Positions 1-8,610 of a stretch of 64,000 nt of DNA are shown here, one piece after another (the stretch's first letter is position 1; every line of letters starts with the position of its first letter). The notes under the pieces are model-generated. The model saw nothing but the letters and a program-made list of their open reading frames with translations, was not told the origin of the DNA and did no database searches. Made by a program: the position numbers and the translations under genes. Origin of the DNA: SURF-21 sp964529285. GTDB taxonomy: Bacteria; Actinomycetota; Geothermincolia; Geothermincolales; RBG-13-55-18. The stretch spans positions 20,792 to 84,791 of the forward strand of contig CAZGWK010000007.1 of NCBI GenBank assembly GCA_964529285.1, read 5' to 3'.

Positions 1-2009
1 CCCATGAGCATCTCTTCCCCTTCCTCCTCCACGTCTCCCGTGAGGAGCATGGAGAACCCCGGCCCTTCTGCCCGCAATACCAGGGAATACTCGTTTACGG
101 AAACCCCCTCAGCCACCTTTTCCGGCGGCCCGAACGCAGCGAGGCTTATCTCCCCCAGCTGCAGATGATCGCCTTCCCGCATTACGCGTACCTCCACCCC
201 CATCTCCTCGGCGCTTGCCAGGAGCACGCCTGCCTGCCCGGTCTCTTTCGTCCCCGGATGCACCATCATCGCCACCTCGCAGTTCTCCAGGGCGCCGTCC
301 AGGCCCCCTATATGGTCTGAGTCGGGGTGACTCACCACCACGGCATCGATATAACGCACTCCGCGCGAACGCAGGTCCTCCGTTAGCACCCTATCGTCCA
401 ATCCCCCGTCCACAAGCACGTTGACCCCGGAGGGCGCCTGGATGAGCACGGCGTCTCCCTGCCCGACATCGATAAAGGTGATACGCATCCCCGCGTCCGC
501 CCCCAGCGGCCGCAAAGGCAGCGTTATTCCAAACAACAAGGCCGCGGCCAGCAGCCCCGCGAGCACTACTCTCCCGAGGCTTTTCAACCTTCCCCGTACC
601 GGGAGGAGCCCGGCGGCAAGCGACGGGTAGTAGATCGCGATCCAGAGAATTGAAAAAGGGAAGATGCGCAGCGAGACCCAACTCGGCACGGCCAGCCCTC
701 GGGCCGCGGTAAGGATGCAGCGAGCGAACAAGCCGGCCGCCTGCATGAGGATACCGGCACAAGGTAGACAGGCGGCCCCCACGAGGGATGAAAGCATGGC
801 CAGCGCCATAACCGCCGGCACCAGGGGGACCACGATCAGGTTACTGAGAGTGGCGAGTACGGACACCTCGCCGAAGTGGTAAAGAAGGAGCGGCCCTACT
901 GCAAGCTGTGCCGCTACCGTTGCGGCTACGAGTGCCATCAGCTTGGAGTTGCCCGCTCTCATCAACATGCAAAGCGGGCGGTAAAACAGCACCATTCCCG
1001 CGGCAGCGGCAAAGCATAGCTGAAAGCTCACCCCTGAAGCCGCTCCCGGATCGCTCCATAGGATGTAGAACATGGCCATACCCATGGCGGGCAGAAAGTC
1101 GAAATCCCTGCCCATCAAGTATGCGGTCGCCGCCAGCAGCGCCACCACGGTGGCCCTGGTAACGGGGACCGAAAGCCCCACGGCGAGCGCGTAAACGATG
1201 AGTATGGGTACCTGCAGTGCCAGGATCAAGCGGTACGGCAGGCGGGCCCTGCGCCCCAGCCACACGATGAACCCCGCCATTATGGCCAGGTTCAGGCCCG
1301 ATGCGGCACACAGGTGTATCAGCCCCGTGAGCCTGAAGGCCTTGAGGTCGCGTGCGTTGAGCTTGCGGTAATCGCCGAGGACCATGCCCTCGATCAGGCC
1401 GGCCGCCGCGGCCTCCAACCCGCTCACCTGCTCCCGCAATACGTCCCGGTAGGCCGTAGCCAGTCTTAACAGGGGGTTGCCGCTGCGGGAAAGGATCCTG
1501 GCCTCGCCTGCTACCAGGCTTCCTCCCACTCCTCCCATCTCCCTTTCGAAGAGGAAGAGCGTCCCTTTTACCTCCAGCGTATCTCCCCAATCTGACTGTG
1601 CGCATTCGTTATCCGTGTAGCGCAGGAGGTAACGATCTCCTTGCCTGGATGCTTGTCCCTCCAGGACACGGGTTACGCGGAAGAGGTCGACGATATCCCC
1701 CTGCTCGCCCCGGCAACCTACTTCAACCGTACCCACGAGATGAGCCTCACCTGCCGCCCCGCCCCTTCCGTCCCAGCTCACGAAGCGGCTATGGCCGAGG
1801 TAGAGGCCGATCGAGAGGAATACCAGGCAAGCCGCCAGCCATACGATCTTACGTCCGTGTTTGCGGGCGAATAGACCGGCAGGGATAAGGGCCGCGAGTG
1901 GCGCTATCACCCAAAGCCACGAGGCTTTTCCCGCAGCCCCCACCGCTCCTCCCAGGGCAGCCATGCAGGCAAGGATGAGCAGTCGTGAGCGGTGGAAAAG
2001 CTCTCTCAT
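1..2009 (-). CDS. comEC: ComEC/Rec2 DNA-uptake channel protein, 3' end cut by window edge
   Basis: Inner-membrane channel that passes single-stranded DNA into the cytoplasm during natural transformation. The frame runs open from ATG at 2009 to the window edge (about 669 codons seen), so the C-terminus is missing. N-terminal hydrophobic segments are followed by an OB-like region, then the competence-domain signature HLCAASGLNL (usual form HLLAISGLHV), then more membrane helices. The last third holds a metallo-beta-lactamase-like domain with HPDSDHIGG near positions 310-350, matching the long, nuclease-associated ComEC form. It lies downstream of comEA in the same direction, the usual com operon order. 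A frameshift beyond the edge cannot be excluded. Confidence 0.93.
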   Translation of the reverse strand, partial: MRELFHRSRLLILACMAALGGAVGAAGKASWLWVIAPLAALIPAGLFARKHGRKIVWLAACLVFLSIGLYLGHSRFVSWDGRGGAAGEAHLVGTVEVGCRGEQGDIVDLFRVTRVLEGQASRQGDRYLLRYTDNECAQSDWGDTLEVKGTLFLFEREMGGVGGSLVAGEARILSRSGNPLLRLATAYRDVLREQVSGLEAAAAGLIEGMVLGDYRKLNARDLKAFRLTGLIHLCAASGLNLAIMAGFIVWLGRRARLPYRLILALQVPILIVYALAVGLSVPVTRATVVALLAATAYLMGRDFDFLPAMGMAMFYILWSDPGAASGVSFQLCFAAAAGMVLFYRPLCMLMRAGNSKLMALVAATVAAQLAVGPLLLYHFGEVSVLATLSNLIVVPLVPAVMALAMLSSLVGAACLPCAGILMQAAGLFARCILTAARGLAVPSWVSLRIFPFSILWIAIYYPSLAAGLLPVRGRLKSLGRVVLAGLLAAALLFGITLPLRPLGADAGMRITFIDVGQGDAVLIQAPSGVNVLVDGGLDDRVLTEDLRSRGVRYIDAVVVSHPDSDHIGGLDGALENCEVAMMVHPGTKETGQAGVLLASAEEMGVEVRVMREGDHLQLGEISLAAFGPPEKVAEGVSVNEYSLVLRAEGPGFSMLLTGDVEEEGEEMLM

Positions 2010-2120
2010 ACGTTACAGGTCCTTGCGAGATCACGGATATACGTAAAAGGCGGCAGCTCCCAGCTCCTGCACAACCCCTATGCCCTGGCGGGCATGGCGC
2101 AGCGCACCATCAGGCAATCT

Positions 2121-2729
2121 CTATATCTCCACGAGGTCGCGGATCTCCTCGAACTTTTTGTCCCCGATGCCCGAAACCTGTTTCAGTTCTTCCACGCTGC
2201 GGAAACCTCCCTTTTTCTCGCGGTATGCTATGATGCGCTCCGCCAGCGTGGGACCGATGCCCGGGAGGCCCTCCAATTCCCGTCTGCTGGAGGTATTGAG
2301 GTTGACCCTCTCGTCCTCGGGTTCCGTACCCGGGTCACCGGGGCTCTCGGCGGTACCTTTTACGGAGACGGTGATCTTCTGCCCGTCCTGCACGGCCTGG
2401 GCAAGGTTGAGTTTCTCCAGGTCCGCTTCGGGCAATGGACCTCCCGCCGCCATTACGGCATCTATCACGCGGTCCCCTTTTTTCAGAAGCACAACACCGG
2501 GATAGCTCACCGCTCCAGCCACGTGGACGGTCAGCCCTCCGGTTTCCTGCTGCCCCGCCTCGCTGTACGTTTCCTCCGCCGGCGTAAAGTCTCCCGCGGG
2601 ACGGGGCGCCGGCCGCAGCAGGAAGTACCCTCCCACCACCATGCCGATGAGGGCGGCGGACACGAGGGCTATCTGCCAGTACGGGAGCCTGGACAGCCCG
2701 TCCAGGAATTCGGAGATCCTTTGCAGCAT
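2121..2729 (-). CDS. comEA: ComEA, membrane-anchored DNA receptor for competence
   Basis: Binds incoming double-stranded DNA at the outer face of the membrane and hands it to ComEC. The 202-residue protein has one membrane helix at about 18-38, an SLBB domain at about 66-115 (LTVHVAGAVSYPG) and a helix-hairpin-helix domain at about 140-202 (VNLNTSSRRELEGLPGIG). This is the Gram-positive type architecture (TM-SLBB-HhH). comEC begins 112 bp downstream of its stop. The ribosome-binding site is weak, and the start is chosen as the only ATG ahead of the membrane helix. Confidence 0.95.
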   Translation of the reverse strand: MLQRISEFLDGLSRLPYWQIALVSAALIGMVVGGYFLLRPAPRPAGDFTPAEETYSEAGQQETGGLTVHVAGAVSYPGVVLLKKGDRVIDAVMAAGGPLPEADLEKLNLAQAVQDGQKITVSVKGTAESPGDPGTEPEDERVNLNTSSRRELEGLPGIGPTLAERIIAYREKKGGFRSVEELKQVSGIGDKKFEEIRDLVEI

Positions 2730-2858
2730 TTTTCACGCCCGGGGTCGCGGTGGACAAGCAGCCTGCCTGGTCCACGCAGCTAACGGGTTGCGTAGCCTTG
2801 CATGGGTTTCATGTCTCGATCGATCGACGGCCGGTGTGGAGCGTGTTGTACCGGCGCT

Positions 2859-5336
2859 TCAGCTGGCTACGATATTGACGAGTTTACCGGGGACGACTAC
2901 GACCTTGCCCAGGTGCTTGCCCTCGAGGAGCTTGCGGATGCGGTCGGATTCCAGCGCTGCCCTCTCCATCTCCTCGCGGGAAATGCCGGAGTCCACCTCG
3001 ATGCGCTCCCTCACCTTGCCGTTCACCTGCACGACCATGATTATACGCTCAGCACGCGCCAGCTCCGGGTCGTATTCCGGCCAGGGGCGCTGATGTACGC
3101 TGAACTCTCCGCCGAGCTCGTCCCACAGCTCCTCCGCGACAAAGGGCGCGAAGGGGGCCAGCAGTAGTACCAGGTTGCGAAGGGCTTCGTGGCCCTCGAA
3201 GGTATTGAAGGCATCGGGGGATTCCTCTATGGCTTTGTACAATCCGTTGGTGAATTCCATGATGGCAGCTATAGCGGTATTGAAAGCGAAACGCTCGATA
3301 TCCTCCGTCACCTTCTTGATGGTGGAATGAGTGAGAAAGTTGAGCCGCTTGAGCACCTCGGAGTCCTCCGGAACCGGCTGGGTCTTAAAGGTGAGGATAC
3401 TCAAGTATCGGTCTACCAGGCGCCACACGCGGCGCAGAAAGCGGTGTGCTCCATCTATCCCCGATTCGCTCCATTCCTTGTCCGCCTCGGGCGGACCGAG
3501 AAAAAGGATGAACAGTCTCAGGGTGTCCGCCCCGTAGGCCTCGAAAAACTCGTCCGGTGTGATGATGTTGCCCTTCGACTTGCTCATCTTGGCTCCGCCC
3601 ATGACCACCATGCCCTGGCAGAGCAGGTTGGTGAAGGGCTCGTCGAACTCCACCAGTTCCAGGTCTTTTAATACCTTGGTGAAGAAACGGGAGTAGAGCA
3701 GGTGCATGATGGCATGCTCTATGCCCCCGATGTACTGGTCCACGGGAAGCCAGTAACTAACCGCGGCGGGGTCGAAAGGCTCCCTGTCGTCCTTGGGGCT
3801 GGCGTATCGTATGTAGTACCAGGAAGAATCCACGAAGGTGTCCATGGTATCTGTCTCGCGTTCGGCGGGCCCACCGCAACGGGGACAGGTGGTATTCCGG
3901 AACTCCCTTGCACGCTCCAGGGGCGAGGGGCCTTCGAATTCAAATTCCACGTCCTCCGGGAGGAGTACCGGCAGTTGCTCGTCGGGGACCCCAAGCGTAC
4001 CGCATTTCTCGCAGTTGACGATGGGGATGGGCGCTCCCCAGTAGCGCTGGCGCGATATGAGCCAGTCGCGCAGGCGGTAATTGACCGTCCTCTTCCCCCA
4101 GCCGTTCTCCTCGAGGAAATCAGGAACTGCCTCGAGCTTACCCTCCTCGCTTTCCATGCCGTCGAACCGCCCCGAGTTAGCCATGATGCCGGGTTCGACA
4201 TAGGCTTCGGTCATCTCTTCCGGGTCCAGCTCCCCTCCGGGCGGCTGTATGACTACCCGGATGGGCAGGCCGTATTTACGCGCGAACTCGAAGTCTCGCT
4301 GGTCGTGGGCGGGAACGGCCATAACCGCTCCGGTACCATATTCCATGAGCACGAAATTGGCGGTCCATATGGGAACTTCCTCTCCGTTCACGGGGTTCAC
4401 GGCATAGGCCCCGGTAAACACGCCGTCCTTCTCCGCCTCCATGGCGGTGCGGTCCATATCGGATACGCCGCGCAGACGTTCACGAAAGTCACGCAGTTCT
4501 TTTTCGCAAGGGGTAGCGCGCGTCAGCTCGTCCGCAAGCGGATGCTCCGGTGCGAGTAGGAAGAAGGTTACCCCCCACAGGGTATCGGGACGCGTGGTGA
4601 AGATGGGCATCTCCTGGCCGGTATCCTTGACGCGAAAGACCGCCTCGCATCCCTCGGACCGCCCGATCCAGTTGCGTTGCATGGTGAGCACGCCCTCCGG
4701 CCAGCCCGAAAGTTGGTCCATATCCGCCAGAAGGCGCTCGGCGTAATCCGTGATGCGCAGGAACCACTGGCTCAAGGCCTTCTGTATCACGGGCGTATCG
4801 CAGCGCTCACAACGTCCGGCGATCACCTGTTCGTTGGCGAGAACGGTGCGGCACGACGGGCACCAGTTGGCGCGGGCAAGAGCCTTGTAGGCCAGGCCTT
4901 TCTCGAAGAAGCGCAGGAAGAGCCACTGCGTCCACTTGTAGTAATCGGGCGAGCAGGTGGCCAGCTCGCGGTCCCAATCGTATGAATAACCCAAGCGCTG
5001 CAGCCCTTCCTTGAGGAGGGCGATGTTATCCCACGTGTACTTGGCGGGGTGCACGCCCGACCTTATAGCCGCGTTCTCCGCCGGCAGGCCGAAGCCGTCC
5101 CATCCCATGGGATGGAGCACGTTAACGCCCTTGCGGCGCAGGTAGCGAGCCAGTACATCGCCGAGGTTATAGTTGGCCACGTGGCCTATATGAGCAGGCC
5201 CCGAGGGATAGGGGAACATCACCAGGACGTATCTCTTTTCGCGTCCCGGTTCCTCTATCGAGGCATAGAGGTCGGCCTCTTCCCAGCGGCGCCTCCATTT
5301 TTCCTCGATGGCCTTGAAATCGTATTTTTCTTCCAT
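2859..5336 (-). CDS. leuS: Leucyl-tRNA synthetase
   Basis: Charges tRNA-Leu with leucine in the cytoplasm. The 825-residue length is normal for bacterial LeuRS. The class I HIGH motif is at 49-52. The CP1 editing domain has FTTRPDT at 246-252 and VPAHDQRD at 341-348, so post-transfer editing of mischarged isoleucine or norvaline should be intact. KMSKS is at 583-587. CxxC pairs near 159-162, 176-179, 442-445 and 484-487 could bind zinc. It has its own promoter (5496-5524) and a leader of about 150 nt holding an inverted repeat. Confidence 0.98.
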   Translation of the reverse strand: MEEKYDFKAIEEKWRRRWEEADLYASIEEPGREKRYVLVMFPYPSGPAHIGHVANYNLGDVLARYLRRKGVNVLHPMGWDGFGLPAENAAIRSGVHPAKYTWDNIALLKEGLQRLGYSYDWDRELATCSPDYYKWTQWLFLRFFEKGLAYKALARANWCPSCRTVLANEQVIAGRCERCDTPVIQKALSQWFLRITDYAERLLADMDQLSGWPEGVLTMQRNWIGRSEGCEAVFRVKDTGQEMPIFTTRPDTLWGVTFFLLAPEHPLADELTRATPCEKELRDFRERLRGVSDMDRTAMEAEKDGVFTGAYAVNPVNGEEVPIWTANFVLMEYGTGAVMAVPAHDQRDFEFARKYGLPIRVVIQPPGGELDPEEMTEAYVEPGIMANSGRFDGMESEEGKLEAVPDFLEENGWGKRTVNYRLRDWLISRQRYWGAPIPIVNCEKCGTLGVPDEQLPVLLPEDVEFEFEGPSPLERAREFRNTTCPRCGGPAERETDTMDTFVDSSWYYIRYASPKDDREPFDPAAVSYWLPVDQYIGGIEHAIMHLLYSRFFTKVLKDLELVEFDEPFTNLLCQGMVVMGGAKMSKSKGNIITPDEFFEAYGADTLRLFILFLGPPEADKEWSESGIDGAHRFLRRVWRLVDRYLSILTFKTQPVPEDSEVLKRLNFLTHSTIKKVTEDIERFAFNTAIAAIMEFTNGLYKAIEESPDAFNTFEGHEALRNLVLLLAPFAPFVAEELWDELGGEFSVHQRPWPEYDPELARAERIIMVVQVNGKVRERIEVDSGISREEMERAALESDRIRKLLEGKHLGKVVVVPGKLVNIVAS

Positions 5337-5398
5337 TAATCACCAGGCGATACAGTCTTCATGCGAACGGTCCTCTCGTCTCCAGACCACCGCGGATT

Positions 5399-5494
5399 AC
5401 TACGGCTTACCCGTTAAGTTAAATTATGCGTACTACTCGTGCAAGTCATTACCCGGGTACGGCCAGCCAGTTCACGTGCACGCAAAGCCGTAGT
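5399..5494 (-). repeat. Inverted repeat in the leuS promoter/leader
   Basis: Two perfect 10-bp arms, ACTACGGCTT at 5399-5408 and AAGCCGTAGT at 5485-5494, lie 76 bp apart between the leuS -10 box and its ATG. The outer arm abuts the -10 box and overlaps the expected transcription start, so only part of the stem would be in the RNA. It may be a DNA operator rather than a riboswitch stem. No T-box sequence was found. Confidence 0.4.
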
Positions 5495-5495
5495 G

Positions 5496-5524
5496 ATTAT
5501 ATTACAGTTATATAACATTAGCAA
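5496..5524 (-). promoter_or_regulatory. Sigma-70-type promoter of leuS
   Basis: On the minus strand TTGCTA (-35, 5519-5524) is followed by a 17-bp spacer and TATAAT (-10, 5496-5501). It sits just upstream of leuS and just downstream of the stop of the PP-loop gene. Spacing is ideal and the -10 is a perfect consensus. Confidence 0.7.
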
Positions 5525-5530
5525 GTTAAT

Positions 5531-6517
5531 CTAATGCTGCTGGCGCTCATCGCCTGAGGGCTTCCCCCCGCTTATCTCCATCACCATGTCCGGCTTGAGG
5601 GCTTTCTTGCCTTTCCCGTATATGCCGAGAAGGCGGGCCGTTTCCTGCATATCCTTCTTGTTGGGAGCGGCCCCCCTTGGGTAGGCGCGCAGCAGTGCGA
5701 TGGGACCGGGCCGGTCCTTTTCGCGCACAATCAGGTCGCTTGGCCGGGCAAGTTCCATGAGACGCTGGTTCTCCTCGTGCCTGCGCCCGAGTACTATGAG
5801 CGTGCTTCCCGCCCATACGTGACGGCCCAGCTTCATGAGCTCCGCATCATCGCCGTCGAAGCCAGGTACCCTGGCCATGAGCTCGCGCATGCGCGCGCTG
5901 AACGCCGCATCGGTGAGCAGGCATCCGCCGGCCGGGCTCTCGTACTCCCCTATCCCCCAATCTCTCGCCAGGTCAATCTGGCGCCGCCGGGAACGTCCGG
6001 AAAGGTCGATCAGGCAGTCGCGGTTCACCCACCCTTCACGCTCCGGCAGCGTCTCCGGCATCAGTTGCGCCGACAGGGGCCTCAATAGGAGATCGCCCGC
6101 TCCCGACAGGCGCGCCACCAGTTCCAGGGCTTGCCGGTTCTGACTCTTGGGCCTCTCGCCTATTACCTCGCCCGTGGCGACGAAATCTGCCTCCAGTTCC
6201 TCGATCCTGTCTAATGCCTCCCTCACCATGAGGGCATGGCAGTCAATGCAGGGGTTGAGGTTCTTTCCGTATCCGTAACGCGGGCTCTTGAGTACTTCAA
6301 GATGTGGAACCGTGATGTCCGAGACCACGATCTCGATACCTAGATCGTCGGCGGCTTTTTCTGCCTTCTCGCTTCCGAAGAAGGGGGTAGTAAAAGTGAT
6401 AGCGGTCACGTCTACGCCACATCGCCTCAAAAGCTCGGCCGCCAGCACGGAATCCAGCCCCCCGGAAAAGAGCGCCAGCGCTTTCCGCTTTCCCCCGGCT
6501 TCATGATCATGGACCAT
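5531..6517 (-). CDS. PP-loop ATPase, tRNA-thiolation-like, with NFACT-R-like C-terminus
   Basis: The 328-residue protein has a pyrophosphatase loop SGGLDS at 18-23, as in ThiI/MnmA-type enzymes that adenylate tRNA before sulfur insertion. A CIDC pair at 90-93 and Cys199 in SPAGGCLLTD could carry persulfide or bind a metal. The last 90 residues (GRRHEENQRLMELARPSD, then PNKKDMQETARLLGIYGKG) resemble an NFACT-R/DUF814-type RNA-binding module. Proteins of this layout are often annotated as tRNA methyltransferase or ThiI-like, but the exact substrate is uncertain. Start ATG 6517 follows GGGAGAATGTT. It is not co-transcribed with leuS, which has its own promoter. Confidence 0.7.
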   Translation of the reverse strand: MVHDHEAGGKRKALALFSGGLDSVLAAELLRRCGVDVTAITFTTPFFGSEKAEKAADDLGIEIVVSDITVPHLEVLKSPRYGYGKNLNPCIDCHALMVREALDRIEELEADFVATGEVIGERPKSQNRQALELVARLSGAGDLLLRPLSAQLMPETLPEREGWVNRDCLIDLSGRSRRRQIDLARDWGIGEYESPAGGCLLTDAAFSARMRELMARVPGFDGDDAELMKLGRHVWAGSTLIVLGRRHEENQRLMELARPSDLIVREKDRPGPIALLRAYPRGAAPNKKDMQETARLLGIYGKGKKALKPDMVMEISGGKPSGDERQQH

Positions 6518-6583
6518 AACATTCTCCCGCTACTCGGTTATGCAAAGTATCCTAACATGTCTGCCGGAGCGGAGCGCGTTAAC

Positions 6584-7096
6584 GCAGCGAGACCGCTACC
6601 AGGAGGCCCCTGGCCGCAAAACCCCCGTCTGCGCTCCCGCCAGCCCGGGGACCTACCGGGTCGGTCGCAGCGAGCGCGCAAGCATGCGTGCATTATTACC
6701 GGTTGATGGACGGTTTATCCCGCCCGCGTGTCCCCTGTATAGAAACCCCCTTCCCGAGCTCCGGGGGCCGGCCCGAAGCGACATTGGCGAGCAGTATACC
6801 CGAGAGGAGGACAGCGTTGCTCATATGCGACCTGCGAGTGAGGAGCGAGGGCCTGCCTCAGGGCTCGGGAACGATAATCCCCAACCCCCAGCCCCGGGCC
6901 GTTAGAACACCATCTGCGCTCCCCCCAGCCCGGGGACCTACCGGGTCGGTCGCAGCGAGCGCGCAAGTATAGTCATGGGTCTCATCTGCTTGTCCCGCGC
7001 ATTGCGCGCGGAGCGAGACCGTTACCAGGAGGCCCCGGGCCGCAAAACCTAAGCGATGCCCTGTATCAGTGCGCGGGAACGATAATCCCCTACCCC
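6584..7096. repeat. Cluster of imperfect intergenic direct repeats
   Basis: The 614-bp gap 6518-7131 holds no convincing gene but at least three repeated blocks. Block A is at about 6587-6622 and 7013-7048. Block B, 55 bp with one mismatch, is at 6628-6682 and 6913-6967. Block C, 23 bp with one mismatch, is at 6866-6888 and 7074-7096. A degenerate end of block A also precedes the second B copy, so the array looks like about three diverged copies of one unit of roughly 100 bp. Spacing is too irregular for CRISPR, and no tRNA-like folding was recognised. Confidence 0.75.
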
Positions 7097-7116
7097 GCTT
7101 CTCGGACATCGCCGGG

Positions 7117-7125
7117 TGGTAGAAT
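7117..7125 (+). promoter_or_regulatory. Extended -10 promoter giving a leaderless start for the 7132 gene
   Basis: TGG followed by TAGAAT (hexamer 7120-7125) ends six bases before ATG 7132, so transcription should begin at or next to the A of the start codon. No Shine-Dalgarno sequence precedes this ATG. No good -35 box is seen, which fits an extended -10 promoter. Confidence 0.6.
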
Positions 7126-7131
7126 ATCTGC

Positions 7132-7695
7132 ATGGACAACCACCCGCGTCCCACGGATTTCGTGGATTACCAGGCTGTCTTTTCCAAGGCCCTGACCCTG
7201 GTAGGGAAAGGCATGAGCGTGCCCGATGCTCTGGAGTCTTATCTCAAGGAAAGCTACCCGCTTACCTGCAAGGAAATTATCGCCGAAGCAAGCCTTATAC
7301 TCACCCGCATCAAACACGAACGCGAATGGGGGTCGCTGCGCGCCTTGCGCGAACTTGCGGACATGCCGGGTCTCGCCGAGGAGATGCGGAGTCACAAGGG
7401 CAGGGGTTTCTCGCTCGAGGATGAGAGGCCGCGGCGCCCCGAAGCAATCGCTGATTACCCGCGTATCTTCGCTCTCGCGCAGCGCAAGAGGCATTCGGGG
7501 TTCTCCCTGCATGATTCCATGGAAATGGCAGTGCGCGAGCTATACCCTCAGACCTATCGCAAGGTGCTGGAAGCGGCGCTCTTCTATATCAGCCTGGCCG
7601 CGCGCAAGCGCAACGAACACGAGTTGCGCGCCCTGCGCGAGCTGGCCGAAGACCCCAACCTGTTCGGCGTCCTGGAAAGTTCGCTGCCGGAATGA
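7132..7695 (+). CDS. Internally duplicated helical protein of unknown function
   Basis: Not recognised. The 187-residue soluble protein is two copies of a module of about 75 residues. Copy 1 (about 12-85) begins DYQAVFSKALTL and copy 2 (about 108-182) begins DYPRIFALAQ. Each ends with a near-identical LRALRELA segment. Both are rich in Arg, Glu, Leu and Ala and look all-helical, with no signal peptide, metal site or catalytic motif. ATG 7132 has no ribosome-binding site but sits six bases behind a -10 box, suggesting leaderless translation. The nucleosidase gene follows after 16 bp and is probably in the same transcript. Confidence 0.75.
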   Translation: MDNHPRPTDFVDYQAVFSKALTLVGKGMSVPDALESYLKESYPLTCKEIIAEASLILTRIKHEREWGSLRALRELADMPGLAEEMRSHKGRGFSLEDERPRRPEAIADYPRIFALAQRKRHSGFSLHDSMEMAVRELYPQTYRKVLEAALFYISLAARKRNEHELRALRELAEDPNLFGVLESSLPE

Positions 7696-7711
7696 ATACC
7701 TGGAGGTTTGG

Positions 7712-8536
7712 ATGATCGCTTTGCTATGTGCCACCCCCTTCGAGCTCAAGAGCGTTCTCTCCGTTCTATCAAGCACCTCCGACGTTACGGCTCCGGGGGG
7801 CATGAAGTTGGTGAGGGGGAGGGCTGGCGGCAACGAGGTCCAGGTCTTATGCTGCGGAGTAGGCAAGGTAGCAGCCGCGGCGGGCACCCGCTTCCTGCTC
7901 GATAACCGTCGTCCCGACGCCCTTTTGATATGCGGGGTAGCGGGCGCCCTTACGCCTGATACCACATTGGGAGATCTCATCATCGCCACCGAGCTCGTTC
8001 CGGGCGACGTGGGGGTATCCCATTCCGGTGGTTTCAGCACTACGGGGCCTGGCCTTCTCGAGGAGGGCCGCGTGGTCTTCCATCCCTCCTTCCAGGTGTC
8101 GCCGCACATGGTGAGAGGGGTCCTGGCCGCGGCCGAGTCCACGGGCCTGCCTTTTCGCGCGGGTAAGGTGCTCACCTGCGATCAGATAGTGCTCGATCCG
8201 GAGCTGCGCGCGCACCTCGGTGATATTTTCGACGCGCTCGCCGTGGAGATGGAGGGGGCGGCAGCGGCCCAGATCGCCGCGGCTGAAGGTCTATCGTTCG
8301 CCGCGGTCCGAGGAATCAGCGACGAATTTACGCACGATCTTGTGGGATTCGAGGAACTCCTCGCATATAAAGGTCAGTCGCGGCGCAGTATATGGAACAA
8401 GCGCTTCCGCCTTACGGTTACCGGCAGAGACACCATCAGCAAGGCGAGAGGCATGGTAAAAGGAAGGGACCTGGCCCTGCAGAGCCTGTCATCTTTTCTC
8501 TCGGCGTTCCTCGCCACGACGTACGAGCCGTTCTGA
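7712..8536 (+). CDS. Nucleoside phosphorylase-family hydrolase (MTA/SAH nucleosidase or futalosine hydrolase type)
   Basis: The 274-residue protein belongs to the PNP/UDP phosphorylase family. VEMEGAA at 178-184 binds the ribose and GISDEF at 201-206 supplies the catalytic Asp204, both typical of MtnN and MqnB. It would split adenine (or hypoxanthine) from a thioribose or futalosine nucleoside in the cytoplasm. It is longer than standard MtnN (about 230 residues) because of an insert at about 100-135. Start ATG 7712 follows CTGGAGGTTTGG, and the frame is open further upstream only as overlap with the preceding gene. No menaquinone gene lies nearby, so the MtnN/MqnB choice is open. Confidence 0.8.
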   Translation: MIALLCATPFELKSVLSVLSSTSDVTAPGGMKLVRGRAGGNEVQVLCCGVGKVAAAAGTRFLLDNRRPDALLICGVAGALTPDTTLGDLIIATELVPGDVGVSHSGGFSTTGPGLLEEGRVVFHPSFQVSPHMVRGVLAAAESTGLPFRAGKVLTCDQIVLDPELRAHLGDIFDALAVEMEGAAAAQIAAAEGLSFAAVRGISDEFTHDLVGFEELLAYKGQSRRSIWNKRFRLTVTGRDTISKARGMVKGRDLALQSLSSFLSAFLATTYEPF

Positions 8537-8595
8537 CCCTGTTTAAGTATATATACCCGCCCCCACTACAGGTTCGGCTCCAAGGCCGGTCCGGC

Positions 8596-8604
8596 TGCTA
8601 TAAT
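8596..8604 (+). promoter_or_regulatory. Extended -10 promoter, leaderless start for the 8611 gene
   Basis: TGC plus a perfect TATAAT (8599-8604) ends six bases before ATG 8611, the same spacing as at 7120-7132. No ribosome-binding site lies between them. Confidence 0.6.
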
Positions 8605-8610
8605 GATGGC

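Noticed and set aside
5425..5460. Leucine leader peptide in the leuS leader
   Set aside because: The only short ORF there (11 codons) has a single Leu codon and no ribosome-binding site.
5337..5495. Possible T-box leader for leuS
   Set aside because: The AGGGTGGNACCGCG core and specifier stem are absent. CCGCGGTGG near 5385 is only a chance resemblance.
6584..7096. CRISPR array
   Set aside because: Repeat units differ in length and order, spacers are irregular, and no cas gene is present.
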